Assembly (NCBI GenBank): GCA_946479615.1
Contig: CAMLGR010000160.1
Coordinates: 1-10,181 of the forward strand
Direction of reading: 5' to 3'
Origin: an uncultured Bacteroidota bacterium
GTDB lineage: Bacteria; Bacteroidota; Bacteroidia; Chitinophagales; Chitinophagaceae
Length of the DNA: 10,181 nt
Positions 1 to 7,641 of this stretch are shown one piece after another (the first letter of the stretch is position 1; the number at the start of each line of letters is the position of its first letter). The position numbers and the translations under genes are program-made. The notes under the pieces were generated by a model that saw only the letters and a list, made by a program, of their open reading frames with translations, had not been told where the DNA came from and searched no databases.

Positions 1-808
1 TCAGTGTAGCATTCTCCGGCAGTTTGCCAGCTACAGAATGGATCTTGGTTGTTTCCAGGGCTTCCTGTAATGATAAAGGCGGTAGTATGGTCGGCAGCCT
101 CTTTGCCAGCATCGTTTTGCCGGCACCCGGCGGACCGATCAGTATGGCATTATGACCGCCGGCTGCTGCTATCTCCAATGCGCGCTTGATATTTTCCTGT
201 CCTTTTACATCAGCAAAATCTATTTCAAAATCATATTGCGAAAGAAAAAATTCTTCGCGTGTATTGATAATGGTGGGCTCCAACCCTCGTTCATTATTCT
301 TGAAAAAATCAATGACCTCGTTGATATGACTGACACCATATACATTCAACTGGCTGACCATCCCTGCTTCTTTTGCATTCATCGTAGGAACGATCAACCC
401 TTTGAACCCTTCTTTTCTTGCCTGTATTGCGATCGGCAAAGCCCCTTTGATCGGCCGCAGATTTCCATCAAGACTTAATTCACCCATGATCACATAAGAT
501 GACAGGACTTCATTGTTTTTTAATTGCTCCGAAGCACCCAGTATTCCCAGTGCGATCGGAAGATCAAAAGCCGTCCCGCTTTTTTTTATATCTGCCGGCG
601 CCATATTCACCACCACCCTGGTCCTGGGCGACTGGTAATTATTGGTTTTAAAAACGCTTTCAATTCTTTGCAGACTTTCTTTTACGGCACTATCAGGCAA
701 TCCTACAATTGCATGATCTTTTCCCGATGAAGGAAACCAGTTTACTTCTATCGTTATCGTAATGGCTTCCACACCGTACACGGCGCTGCCAAATGTTTTT
801 ACCAGCAT
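1..808 (-). CDS. yifB: YifB/ComM-type Mg-chelatase-like AAA ATPase (3' part outside the window)
   Basis: About 269 N-terminal codons are present; the rest lies beyond base 1. Reading starts at the ATG at 808 (MLVKTFGSAVYGV), the usual beginning of this family. Residues about 20-140 form the ChlI-like domain (IVGLPDSAVKES, VVVNMAPADIKKSGTAFDLPIAL, seen in part). From about residue 195 the Mg-chelatase AAA domain begins (DFADVKGQENIKRALEIAA), with the Walker A motif GPPGAGKT at residues 225-232. The Walker B motif and the C-terminal domain should lie off the edge. Family knowledge: ComM is a hexameric helicase for branch migration in natural transformation in some Gammaproteobacteria, while the role of YifB in Bacteroidota is not settled. 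No Shine-Dalgarno precedes the ATG. The gene lies 71 bases downstream of the M1 peptidase on the same strand. The reading frame is intact over the visible part. The family call is firm, the function is not. Confidence 0.93.
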   Translation of the reverse strand, partial: MLVKTFGSAVYGVEAITITIEVNWFPSSGKDHAIVGLPDSAVKESLQRIESVFKTNNYQSPRTRVVVNMAPADIKKSGTAFDLPIALGILGASEQLKNNEVLSSYVIMGELSLDGNLRPIKGALPIAIQARKEGFKGLIVPTMNAKEAGMVSQLNVYGVSHINEVIDFFKNNERGLEPTIINTREEFFLSQYDFEIDFADVKGQENIKRALEIAAAGGHNAILIGPPGAGKTMLAKRLPTILPPLSLQEALETTKIHSVAGKLPENATL

Positions 809-879
809 GGAGGAAATTTAGTGCAGCCGGATGAATCCCCCAATGTAAAAACACCGTTTAAAAATGTTTTATCAACGCA

Positions 880-2466
880 TTAAGGTGTGTGAATTATTTT
901 CCCGGAAAATAAAAGGTTTATATCAGGGTCTGCCTGTACCTGTTGCGGAGCCTGGGCCAAAGGAAGATGAAATACCTGCAAGGCTTCCGATACCTGTATC
1001 GTTGTTGTTTTCGCTTTTATACCGGTTGTTTCTACCGATATATCCAGTGGAAACACAAAAGCTGTTGCCTGTGTCTGCTGTACGGTGATGACCAGTTCAT
1101 GTTTTTTTGGATCGTATTTCCATTTTATATCAAGCATTGGGATGCCGGCTGTATACAACCATTGCTGAAAGAAAACAGCCAGGTTTTTGCCTGATGTTCT
1201 TTCAAAAACCCTCTGCAGGTCACGCGTATCGGCATTTTTCCCTGTATATTGTTCGTAGTAGTTCTGAATCGATTTATGAAAGACACTGTCTCCCAGTTGA
1301 CGGCGCAGCATGTGCAATATCCAGCCACCCTTCTGGTAACTATTGGCGTTTAAAAGGCTCATGTAAGGAGATACAGAATCGACAACGGGATGATGATTAT
1401 TTTTTACAAATGCAGTTACCTGGTCGCGGTCTTCCAGCCGCATGGCGCGGGCTGTATCTGCACCATATTTTTTTTCCATATAAATAATGGTGAGGTAAGT
1501 CGCAAATCCTTCACTCAGCCACAGATGGGCAAAGCTTTTTTCCGTAGTCATATCGCCAAACCACTGGTGCGCGATCTCATGCGCAAATAATGTTTCCTGG
1601 CTTTTTCTGCCATCGACCGAATTTTCAAAATAGAAGATAGCGCTGGCATTTTCCATACCTCCAAACGTGGTCAGTGATTGAACATTGGCCAGCTTTTTAT
1701 AAGGATAAGGCGCAATATAACTATTGAAAAAACCAAGTATGTCTTTTGCATAAGCATAATCGGAAAATCCATTGCTCCTGTTTTTGGCATAGACCCAGGT
1801 AGTAACGGGAATACAATTTACATCGCCCGTATATCGAACCGCAAAATCAGCCGCACCGATCACGATTACTTTGACCGGTAAGGGCACATCTTCTTTCCAG
1901 TGAGTGAGTTTTTTATTGTCAGGCAGGTTGGTCTCTTCTATTTGTACCCCGTTTCCAATGACCTGGTAGTGCGAAGGCGCCGTGACAATAAATTCAACAG
2001 AGGCTTTATCAGCTACATTATCTACGCAGGGTATCCAGTGATGCCCGCGATTGGGCCAGTTATCGGCAAAGAAAGTGCGGTCACCGAATTTATTCCGGGA
2101 AATGATCATGCCATCATGAGGTATACCATGATAGGAAATAATAAAAATAGCGGTATCGCCGGTTTTAGCCGGTGCAGTCAAAGCGATCGATATGCTATCG
2201 GCATAATTGGTGAAACCGGCAGTGCCTGGTCCTTCGGCAGCCGCTATGATCATTCCTTTGCCATCTTTTCGCAAAGTAGTAATATCAAAAGAGACCGAGG
2301 ATGCAGGTTGCAGGTAACGTACTTTTATTTCGGCACGGCCATAAATAGTATCTGACTGATCGTTGAGTACGATCTCGTACCTGTAATGAAGAACATCGAT
2401 GTTTTTTTGGGACAGGGCAGCTAACCAGGATAATGAAGCAAGAATAAAAAGGCTGGTCTTTTTCAT
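880..2466 (-). CDS. Secreted M1-family zinc metallopeptidase (aminopeptidase N-like)
   Basis: A 528-residue protein. Residues 1-19 look like a Sec signal peptide (Lys-Lys, hydrophobic core, then Leu-Ser-Gln), with no lipobox cysteine, so export to the periplasm or outside is likely. The M1 hallmarks are complete: substrate-binding GGMEN at 269-273; zinc site HEIAH at 296-300 with the third ligand Glu319 (HExxH-x18-E, in LSEGFATY); and probable catalytic Tyr377 in SYQKG. The N-terminal beta domain covers about 25-210 and the catalytic domain about 215-440. The last 85 residues form a short beta-rich tail. The protein is shorter than the roughly 850-residue aminopeptidase N because it lacks the helical C-terminal domain. 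It also has no obvious T9SS C-terminal sorting domain. Known M1 enzymes remove N-terminal residues from peptides; the substrate here is unknown. It starts 30 bases after the MutS-like gene, probably in the same transcript. Confidence 0.93.
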   Translation of the reverse strand: MKKTSLFILASLSWLAALSQKNIDVLHYRYEIVLNDQSDTIYGRAEIKVRYLQPASSVSFDITTLRKDGKGMIIAAAEGPGTAGFTNYADSISIALTAPAKTGDTAIFIISYHGIPHDGMIISRNKFGDRTFFADNWPNRGHHWIPCVDNVADKASVEFIVTAPSHYQVIGNGVQIEETNLPDNKKLTHWKEDVPLPVKVIVIGAADFAVRYTGDVNCIPVTTWVYAKNRSNGFSDYAYAKDILGFFNSYIAPYPYKKLANVQSLTTFGGMENASAIFYFENSVDGRKSQETLFAHEIAHQWFGDMTTEKSFAHLWLSEGFATYLTIIYMEKKYGADTARAMRLEDRDQVTAFVKNNHHPVVDSVSPYMSLLNANSYQKGGWILHMLRRQLGDSVFHKSIQNYYEQYTGKNADTRDLQRVFERTSGKNLAVFFQQWLYTAGIPMLDIKWKYDPKKHELVITVQQTQATAFVFPLDISVETTGIKAKTTTIQVSEALQVFHLPLAQAPQQVQADPDINLLFSGKIIHTP

Positions 2467-2496
2467 GGTATAAATCTTGAGCTAAAAATAGCGATT

Positions 2497-3813
2497 CTAC
2501 AGGTTTTCGAGCATCTCCACTACTTTTTCCCTTTTCAGTATCACGTAGCCGATACGGTCGTTGCTGATACCATCTTTTAACTGGTAACTGAATTCCAGTT
2601 GTTCATCCCTGACATTGGTTTCGAAATAACGGAAAGAGATATTGGGATAATTGTGCAATTCATCGCCGATCTCATACAAATGCGTGGAAAGTATGAACAA
2701 TGAATTTTTTATTTTGATCAATCCCTTGATCACCGCCAGCGAACATTTCATCGCATCCTGCACATTGGTGCCTTTAAAAAGCTCATCGATCAGCACCAGC
2801 CATTTTTTACCATTATTTATTTTCTCAATGGTATTCTTGATACGCTGAACTTCATTGAAGAAAAAGCTTTCTCCTTTGGCAATATTATCTACTACATTAA
2901 TATTACTGAGCAGTCCATCGAACAAGGTCAGTTTCATAGCGGCTGCCGGTACACCCATGCCGATATGGGCCAGGAATACAGCAGAACCCACCGATTTGAT
3001 CAATGTACTTTTACCAGCCATATTGGCGCCGGTAAGAAAAAGAAAGTTATGCCGGGGGCTCATGACGAGATCATATGGTACTGGCTTCGAAATAAGTATA
3101 TGATACAGTCCTTTCGCTTCGACCAGGGGCGTATCCTCTACAGCAAATTCCGGGAAAGAGAGGTCGTATTTTTTTACAGCCACTGCCATCGAATACCATG
3201 CATCCAGTCTCCCGAATATTTCCATGATCTCCTGTGTGGCCGCACGTGATCCATAAAAAATATGATGCCCGAAGTATAAAGATTGGGAAAGGGAGAACGA
3301 CTGGTTTTTTGCGGTATCGGATAATTTCTGGAGAGGCGGCGCTTTTAATAATTGCTGAATCCGCTCTATATATATTTTGGAAGAAAGAGGCAGGTCCTCC
3401 TGTTCCAGAATAGTGGCTATTTTTTTAATGCCCCTGAAAAAATCAGCAAAATGTTTCAGGGAGAATTTTAATATGGAATAATCGCCTGGTTTGAACCATT
3501 TATAAAAAACAGTATTGACAGGGCCGGGATTGACCGGTGGAGGGTCCAGGTCATAATCAAAGAATTTGTTCATGACAAGGATGGTCCCGTTCGAAATATC
3601 ATCGGGCAGTGTATCGATATGTTTTTCGAAGGCGCGGATCACCTGCTGAATGCCACGGATCTTTTCTACATCTGAATGCGGGTTGGAGAAAAAATGCTTC
3701 AGCCATTCTTTTCCCAGCGACGTGCGTGTAAAGTTCAGGTGATGGAAAATAGAGAATTCCTCATCTGTATTAAAGACTGAAATATCGTTGTAGGTGATTT
3801 TGTCTATTTGCAT
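2497..3813 (-). CDS. MutS-related ATPase lacking the mismatch-recognition and Smr domains
   Basis: A 438-residue protein. Residues 1-240 are mostly helical and correspond to the lever/core region of MutS proteins. Residues 240-438 are the MutS ATPase domain: Walker A TGANMAGKST at 261-270, the conserved ESFFFNEVQRIKNTIE segment near 315-330, Walker B WLVLIDE with Asp343-Glu344, and an H-loop STH at 376-378. It lacks the N-terminal mismatch-binding and connector domains of MutS (about 850 residues) and also the C-terminal Smr nuclease of MutS2 (about 780 residues). It therefore belongs to the short MutS-like proteins common in Bacteroidota, whose role is not established. Mismatch repair should not be assumed. 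The ATG at 3813 lies 83 bases beyond the end of pyrC, and the stop is 30 bases before the M1 peptidase start. Confidence 0.88.
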   Translation of the reverse strand: MQIDKITYNDISVFNTDEEFSIFHHLNFTRTSLGKEWLKHFFSNPHSDVEKIRGIQQVIRAFEKHIDTLPDDISNGTILVMNKFFDYDLDPPPVNPGPVNTVFYKWFKPGDYSILKFSLKHFADFFRGIKKIATILEQEDLPLSSKIYIERIQQLLKAPPLQKLSDTAKNQSFSLSQSLYFGHHIFYGSRAATQEIMEIFGRLDAWYSMAVAVKKYDLSFPEFAVEDTPLVEAKGLYHILISKPVPYDLVMSPRHNFLFLTGANMAGKSTLIKSVGSAVFLAHIGMGVPAAAMKLTLFDGLLSNINVVDNIAKGESFFFNEVQRIKNTIEKINNGKKWLVLIDELFKGTNVQDAMKCSLAVIKGLIKIKNSLFILSTHLYEIGDELHNYPNISFRYFETNVRDEQLEFSYQLKDGISNDRIGYVILKREKVVEMLENL

Positions 3814-3829
3814 GAAGAAAAATTGAAAT

Positions 3830-3893
3830 TCAAAAGTGAAAATTCAAAAAAAGACATTTATTGCTGACGGTATGTATTTTGACTTTTGACTTT
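3830..3893. repeat. A/T-rich imperfect inverted repeat between pyrC and the MutS-like gene
   Basis: TCAAAAGTGAAAA (3830-3842) pairs with TTTTGACTTTTGA (3877-3889) in inverted orientation with one mismatch. Each arm is itself a short near-tandem: AAATTCAAAAGTGAAAATTC on the left and TTTTGACTTTTGACTTT on the right. The element fills most of the 83-base gap between two minus-strand genes. It could form a weak hairpin and attenuate read-through from pyrC, but it has no GC-rich stem, so a terminator role is only a guess. Similar TTTTGACTTTTGA-type spacers are, to my knowledge, common in Bacteroidota genomes. Confidence 0.5.
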
Positions 3894-3896
3894 GTA

Positions 3897-5237
3897 TTAC
3901 CTTTCAAACACCAATCTTTCTCCTTTCTTAGATTCATCCCATGTGTTATTTCCATAAACCAGGTGGCCGTTTACAAATGTATGGGTAATGCCAGCCGGGA
4001 ACTCAAATCCTTCCAGCGGGCTCCAGCCACATTTATATAAAATATTTTCCTTTGTTACGGGGGACGGTTTATCCAGGTCTGCAATCACCAGGTCGGCATG
4101 ATACCCTTCGCGGATATAGCCTCTTTCCTTTATCAGGAAACAATCGGCGACGGCATGGCTCATTTTCTGTACGATCTTTTCCAGTGATATTTTTCCTTGT
4201 TTATAATAATGCAGCATCAGCAAAAGAGGATGTTGTACCAATGGCAAACCGGCATGCGCTTTTTCATAAGGTTCCTTTTTTTCTTCCAGGGTATGCGGTG
4301 CATGGTCGGTAGCAATGACATCGAGCCGGTCATCGAGCAATGCTTCCCATAATCCTTTGCGGTTGTGTGGCGCTTTGATCGCAGGGTTACATTTTATGAG
4401 GTTTCCCAGTCTTTCATAATCGTCACTGGTAAAATGAAGATGATGTACGCATACTTCGCAGGTGATCCGTTTTTCTTTTAAGGGCAGCATGTTGGAGAAA
4501 AGCTGCAATTCCTTTTCTGTGCTGATATGCAGGATGTGTAAACGGGTATTGTATTTCTTCGCCAACTGGATCGCATAAAAAGAGGATTCAAAACAGGCTT
4601 CTTCATTCCTGATCAGCGGATGATCCTTTGCTGTCAGTTCCCTGTTTTCCGATTTGATCCTCGCCAGGTTGTCTTTTATGATCTTTTCATTTTCGCAATG
4701 CGTAGCGATCAGTGTACCACTTTCCTTGAATACTTTTTCCAGGGTAAGCGGGTTATCTACCAACAGGTTGCCGGTAGAAGAACCCATGAATATTTTAATT
4801 CCACAGATATCTTTTAAATGCTCATTTACTTTCAGGGCCTCATCTGCATTTTCATTGGATGTTCCGATATAGAATGAATAGTTGGCCAATGAATTGTTTT
4901 TGGCGATCGCGTATTTCTGTTCGAGCAGGTCGAGTGTAAAAGCAGGAGGTACGGTATTAGGCATTTCCATAAAACTGGTAACACCGCCGGCTACAGCTGC
5001 TTTGGCTTCCGTGTAAATCGTGGCTTTATGTGTGAGACCCGGTTCACGAAAATGTACCTGGTCATCGATAACGCCGGGCAATAGATATTTCCCTTCCCCG
5101 TTAATCTCTTTGGCAGCGCCGGGATTTGTGATCGTGCCTGCGATTTTGGCGATACGGCCGTCTTTGATCAGTACATCGGCGGTTTTGATCCGGCCTTCGT
5201 TTACGACCTGTATACTTTTTATCAGATATATTTGCAT
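3897..5237 (-). CDS. pyrC: Dihydroorotase (class I type)
   Basis: A 446-residue amidohydrolase that interconverts carbamoyl-aspartate and dihydroorotate, the third step of pyrimidine synthesis in the cytoplasm. Visible motifs are the N-terminal beta sandwich with YLLPGVIDDQVHFREPG (51-67), MPNT at 92-95, the probable carboxylated lysine Lys148 in GIKIFMGSS, metal-ligand histidines His180 (ATHCENE) and His237 (HILHIS), and catalytic Asp311 in ATDHAPH. The first histidine of the usual HxH zinc motif is replaced by Gln60, leaving Gln-Val-His. I recall this from Bacteroidota homologues, so it may be a clade trait and not a defect. The C-terminal GWSPLEGFEFPAGITHTFVNG segment is typical of active dihydroorotases. 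Length is normal. The ATG at 5237 lies 31 bases from the divergent barrel gene. An allantoinase or dihydropyrimidinase is less likely because of the FREPG and HAPHT motifs. Confidence 0.93.
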   Translation of the reverse strand: MQIYLIKSIQVVNEGRIKTADVLIKDGRIAKIAGTITNPGAAKEINGEGKYLLPGVIDDQVHFREPGLTHKATIYTEAKAAVAGGVTSFMEMPNTVPPAFTLDLLEQKYAIAKNNSLANYSFYIGTSNENADEALKVNEHLKDICGIKIFMGSSTGNLLVDNPLTLEKVFKESGTLIATHCENEKIIKDNLARIKSENRELTAKDHPLIRNEEACFESSFYAIQLAKKYNTRLHILHISTEKELQLFSNMLPLKEKRITCEVCVHHLHFTSDDYERLGNLIKCNPAIKAPHNRKGLWEALLDDRLDVIATDHAPHTLEEKKEPYEKAHAGLPLVQHPLLLMLHYYKQGKISLEKIVQKMSHAVADCFLIKERGYIREGYHADLVIADLDKPSPVTKENILYKCGWSPLEGFEFPAGITHTFVNGHLVYGNNTWDESKKGERLVFER

Positions 5238-5268
5238 AATTTGTTGACTATTATCCTAAAAACTGGCA
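5238..5268. promoter_or_regulatory. 31-bp divergent spacer between pyrC and the barrel gene
   Basis: Both neighbouring genes start at the edges of this spacer and are read outward, so their promoters must lie in it or inside the opposite coding sequence. I see no Shine-Dalgarno on either side and no clear TAnnTTTG -7 box. The sequence is A/T-rich with TTGACTATTATCC in the middle. The short distance implies very short leaders or overlapping promoters. Confidence 0.35.
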
Positions 5269-6960
5269 ATGCAATTTAAAAAAACCCTTGTAAGACTGCT
5301 TGTATTTCTTTGCCCGATCGTTACTGCAGCACAAACTACCTACCTGCCCCAGGGCGACAAACAGAATATCTTACTGGAAAGACTGGAAATAAAGGCACAG
5401 AATGATTCTGTACTGAATTTTTCCAAAACCAAGCCCTTCAGCCGGGGTAAATACGTGGTAAACGGGATAAAGGATTATATCGAGAAATATGGGGAAGAGG
5501 GGTTGTCCAAAACCGACAAATACAATATTCAGCGGGCTTATCTTAATAATACGGAGTACCTGACTGCGGAAGAAAGGGCGCAGTATGCCAGCAAAAAGCC
5601 TGTTCTTAAGAATTTTTATACCAGTCCCGCCAATTTATACGAGGTGCATGTCACCGATTTTGATCTCATCATTAACCCGGTCATCCAATATGTTGTTTCC
5701 AAAGAAAAAGACAATGATGAAAATCTTTTCCTGAATACCCGGGGATTGACACTAAGAGGACGTATCGCCAATAAGATCGGTTTCTCCGCCTACCTTACCG
5801 ATAACCAGGAAAGAGATGCATTCTATGTACAAAAATGGATCACCGACCGGAAAGCGGTACCGGGAGAAGGTTTTTATAAATCATTCAAGGATCCGGGAGG
5901 TGTGGATTATTTTGATGCAAGAGGTCATTTTACTTTCAATGTCACCAAATACATCGATGTGGCATTCGGGTACGATAAAAATTTTATCGGGAATGGTTAC
6001 CGTAGTTTGTTCCTGAGTGATTTTGGCAATAGTAATCTCTTTCTGAAGCTGAATACACGGATATGGAAATTCAATTACCAGAACCTGTTCATGGAACTGC
6101 ATAATGCCGATAGCCGGTTTGGAGATAAACTGATCGGCAAGAAATATGCAGCCATGCATCACCTTGATGTAAATGTTACCAAATGGCTGAATATAGGATT
6201 ATTTGAAGGAGTGGTATTCGGACGGGTGAACCGGTTTGATTTTGGATATCTAAACCCAGTGATCTTTTACCGTTCTGTTGAACAACAAAACGGAAGTTTC
6301 GATAATTCGGTCGTGGGTCTCGATTTCAAAGCCAATGTAGCAAAGCGGTTTCAGTTCTATGGGCAGTTCCTGCTGGATGAATTCAATTTATCAGAGATAA
6401 AGGCCGGCAATGGCTGGTGGGCGAATAAATTCGGTATACAACTGGGTGCAAAATATATAGATGCGTTTGGTATCAAGAACCTTGATCTGCAGGTAGAGCA
6501 TAACCGGGTTCGTCCGTTTACCTATTCGCACCGTGATTCGGTGGCTAACTATACGCATTATAACCAGCCACTGGCACATCCGCTGATGGCCAATTTCCAG
6601 GAATTTATAGGGATCGCGCGTTATCAACCGGCTCCCAAATGGCTGATTCAGGGCAAGCTGATCTATTACCAGCAGGGCCGGGATTCAGGGGCAGAGAGTT
6701 TTGGCAGTAATATCTTTTTACCGAGTGTGACTCCTTACCGCATGAGGGATTTTGGTTTTGATATTGGTTCGGGCTGGAAGACCAATGTGTTTTATGCGTC
6801 GTTATTATTATCGTATGAATTAAAAGAGAACCTGTTCCTGGAAGCATCGGGTATTTACCGTAAGGAAGAAACGAAGACGGCGCCGATCGTATCGGGGAAT
6901 ACAACGGTATTGTCTTTTGGTGTCAGGTGGAATATGCACCGGCGAGAGTTTGATTATTGA
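5269..6960 (+). CDS. RemB/Wzi-like outer-membrane beta-barrel protein
   Basis: A 563-residue protein with a signal peptide (MQFKKTLVRLLVFLCPIVTA, cut probably before Gln22). A short periplasmic-type N-terminal region (about 25-120) is followed by many alternating amphipathic beta strands rich in Tyr, Phe and Asn up to the C-terminus, as in an outer-membrane barrel. The segment FGYDKNFIGNGYRSLFLSD (233-251) and the run LGYLNP-type VIFYRS near 326-336 resemble the capsule-assembly Wzi family and the gliding protein RemB of Flavobacterium as I remember them. RemB is associated with gliding motility at the cell surface, whereas Wzi anchors capsule. The sequence alone does not choose between them. 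The gene stands alone on the plus strand, with a divergent pyrC upstream and convergent genes downstream. No frameshift is seen. The outer-membrane call is strong, the family name moderate. Confidence 0.7.
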   Translation: MQFKKTLVRLLVFLCPIVTAAQTTYLPQGDKQNILLERLEIKAQNDSVLNFSKTKPFSRGKYVVNGIKDYIEKYGEEGLSKTDKYNIQRAYLNNTEYLTAEERAQYASKKPVLKNFYTSPANLYEVHVTDFDLIINPVIQYVVSKEKDNDENLFLNTRGLTLRGRIANKIGFSAYLTDNQERDAFYVQKWITDRKAVPGEGFYKSFKDPGGVDYFDARGHFTFNVTKYIDVAFGYDKNFIGNGYRSLFLSDFGNSNLFLKLNTRIWKFNYQNLFMELHNADSRFGDKLIGKKYAAMHHLDVNVTKWLNIGLFEGVVFGRVNRFDFGYLNPVIFYRSVEQQNGSFDNSVVGLDFKANVAKRFQFYGQFLLDEFNLSEIKAGNGWWANKFGIQLGAKYIDAFGIKNLDLQVEHNRVRPFTYSHRDSVANYTHYNQPLAHPLMANFQEFIGIARYQPAPKWLIQGKLIYYQQGRDSGAESFGSNIFLPSVTPYRMRDFGFDIGSGWKTNVFYASLLLSYELKENLFLEASGIYRKEETKTAPIVSGNTTVLSFGVRWNMHRREFDY

Positions 6961-6990
6961 TGCGACTGGCAAAATAAAGGAGCTGAACTA

Positions 6991-7090
6991 AATAGAACAC
7001 GGATAGAAGTGGATGGACGGATGTGATATGGATGTTTGAAAAAGAAAATCAATTTTATATCCGTCCATCCACTTCTATCCGTGTTCTATT
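6991..7090. repeat. Perfect 32-bp inverted repeat (palindromic intergenic element)
   Basis: The left arm 6991-7022 (begins AATAGAACACGG, ends GGACGGAT) is the exact reverse complement of the right arm 7059-7090. Four more pairs, two of them G-U in RNA, extend the stem to 7023-7026/7055-7058, leaving a loop of about 28 bases. The left arm and loop carry GGAT at 7001, 7011, 7019 and 7030, spaced 8 to 11 bases apart. The element fills the gap between two convergent genes, so it could serve as a bidirectional terminator. However, the stem is far longer than a normal intrinsic terminator and no clean T-tract follows. A REP-like multicopy palindrome is the other reading. The rest of the gap, 6961-6990 and 7091-7154, shows nothing I can name. 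Confidence 0.9.
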
Positions 7091-7154
7091 CTAGTGTTAT
7101 TCTTCTTCTTGTATTCTTCGTAGTCAGTAATAGATATTGTCAATCAAAATGTAT

Positions 7155-7571
7155 TTATATTCTTCCCTGTGCCATATCAGGGTGATCAGGATTGACGATC
7201 AGTTCCTGGCGCAACGGATGGATCAATACATCCATTTCTTCCAAAGGGATAGAACCTAATAATATTTCGGAATCCCCGGGCAGTACCATCGCACTGCAAC
7301 TACAACGCCTGTTTTTAAAACGAAGTTCTACCGGGGCTACAATATCACAAATGATAACTTCACCATTGGCTAATTGACCTCTTCTTTTATCGACAACCGG
7401 GAACTGGAGATAGTCCTGGATATGCTGGTTGATCGCCATGTAATAAGAACCTGAATCTACCAAAGCAGTCACTTTTATTCTTTTTATCTCGTCTTCACTG
7501 ATATAGTGTTTCCTGGCCAAAGCAAGATCATCAGCATTGATCAATTCTATTTCCGCATACACCATTCCCAT
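7155..7571 (-). CDS. Small retropepsin-like (clan AA) aspartic protease
   Basis: 138 residues from the ATG at 7571 (MGMVYAEIELINADDLALAR). A TTG five codons upstream (7586) and an ATG at 7565 are alternatives. I prefer 7571 because the family typically begins M-G-x-V-Y-A-x-I-E-L and a purine-rich run (AAAAAAAGA) lies just upstream. The catalytic motif is ALVDSG with Asp39-Ser40-Gly41, a Ser variant of the usual Asp-Thr-Gly. A flap-like region follows (LANGEVIICDIVAPVELRF, 67-85), then ILLGSIPLEEMDVLIHP (103-119), which gives the hydrophobic-hydrophobic-Gly motif. Such single-domain proteins are expected to act as homodimers. There is no signal peptide or membrane segment, so it is probably cytoplasmic. 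The substrate is unknown. It lies 70 bases downstream of porT on the same strand and may share its transcript. It could be an inactive member, but the core residues are present. Confidence 0.82.
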   Translation of the reverse strand: MGMVYAEIELINADDLALARKHYISEDEIKRIKVTALVDSGSYYMAINQHIQDYLQFPVVDKRRGQLANGEVIICDIVAPVELRFKNRRCSCSAMVLPGDSEILLGSIPLEEMDVLIHPLRQELIVNPDHPDMAQGRI

Positions 7572-7641
7572 ATATCTTTTTTTCAAATCTACTGATTCAA
7601 TTGAAAAAACAATATGTGTTTTCCCCGTAAAAAAATGTTTT

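Noticed and set aside
851..888. Terminator hairpin after the M1 peptidase (ACACC/GGTGT followed by T residues on the minus strand)
   Set aside because: The stem is only 5 bp with a loop of 28 bases, and one arm overlaps the end of the coding sequence; too weak to call.
1900..2355. 151-codon plus-strand open frame
   Set aside because: It lies entirely antisense to the well-supported M1 peptidase and shows no recognisable motif.
7596..7605. 10-bp palindrome TTCAATTGAA upstream of the aspartic protease
   Set aside because: Short and A/T-rich; expected often by chance in spacers of this composition.
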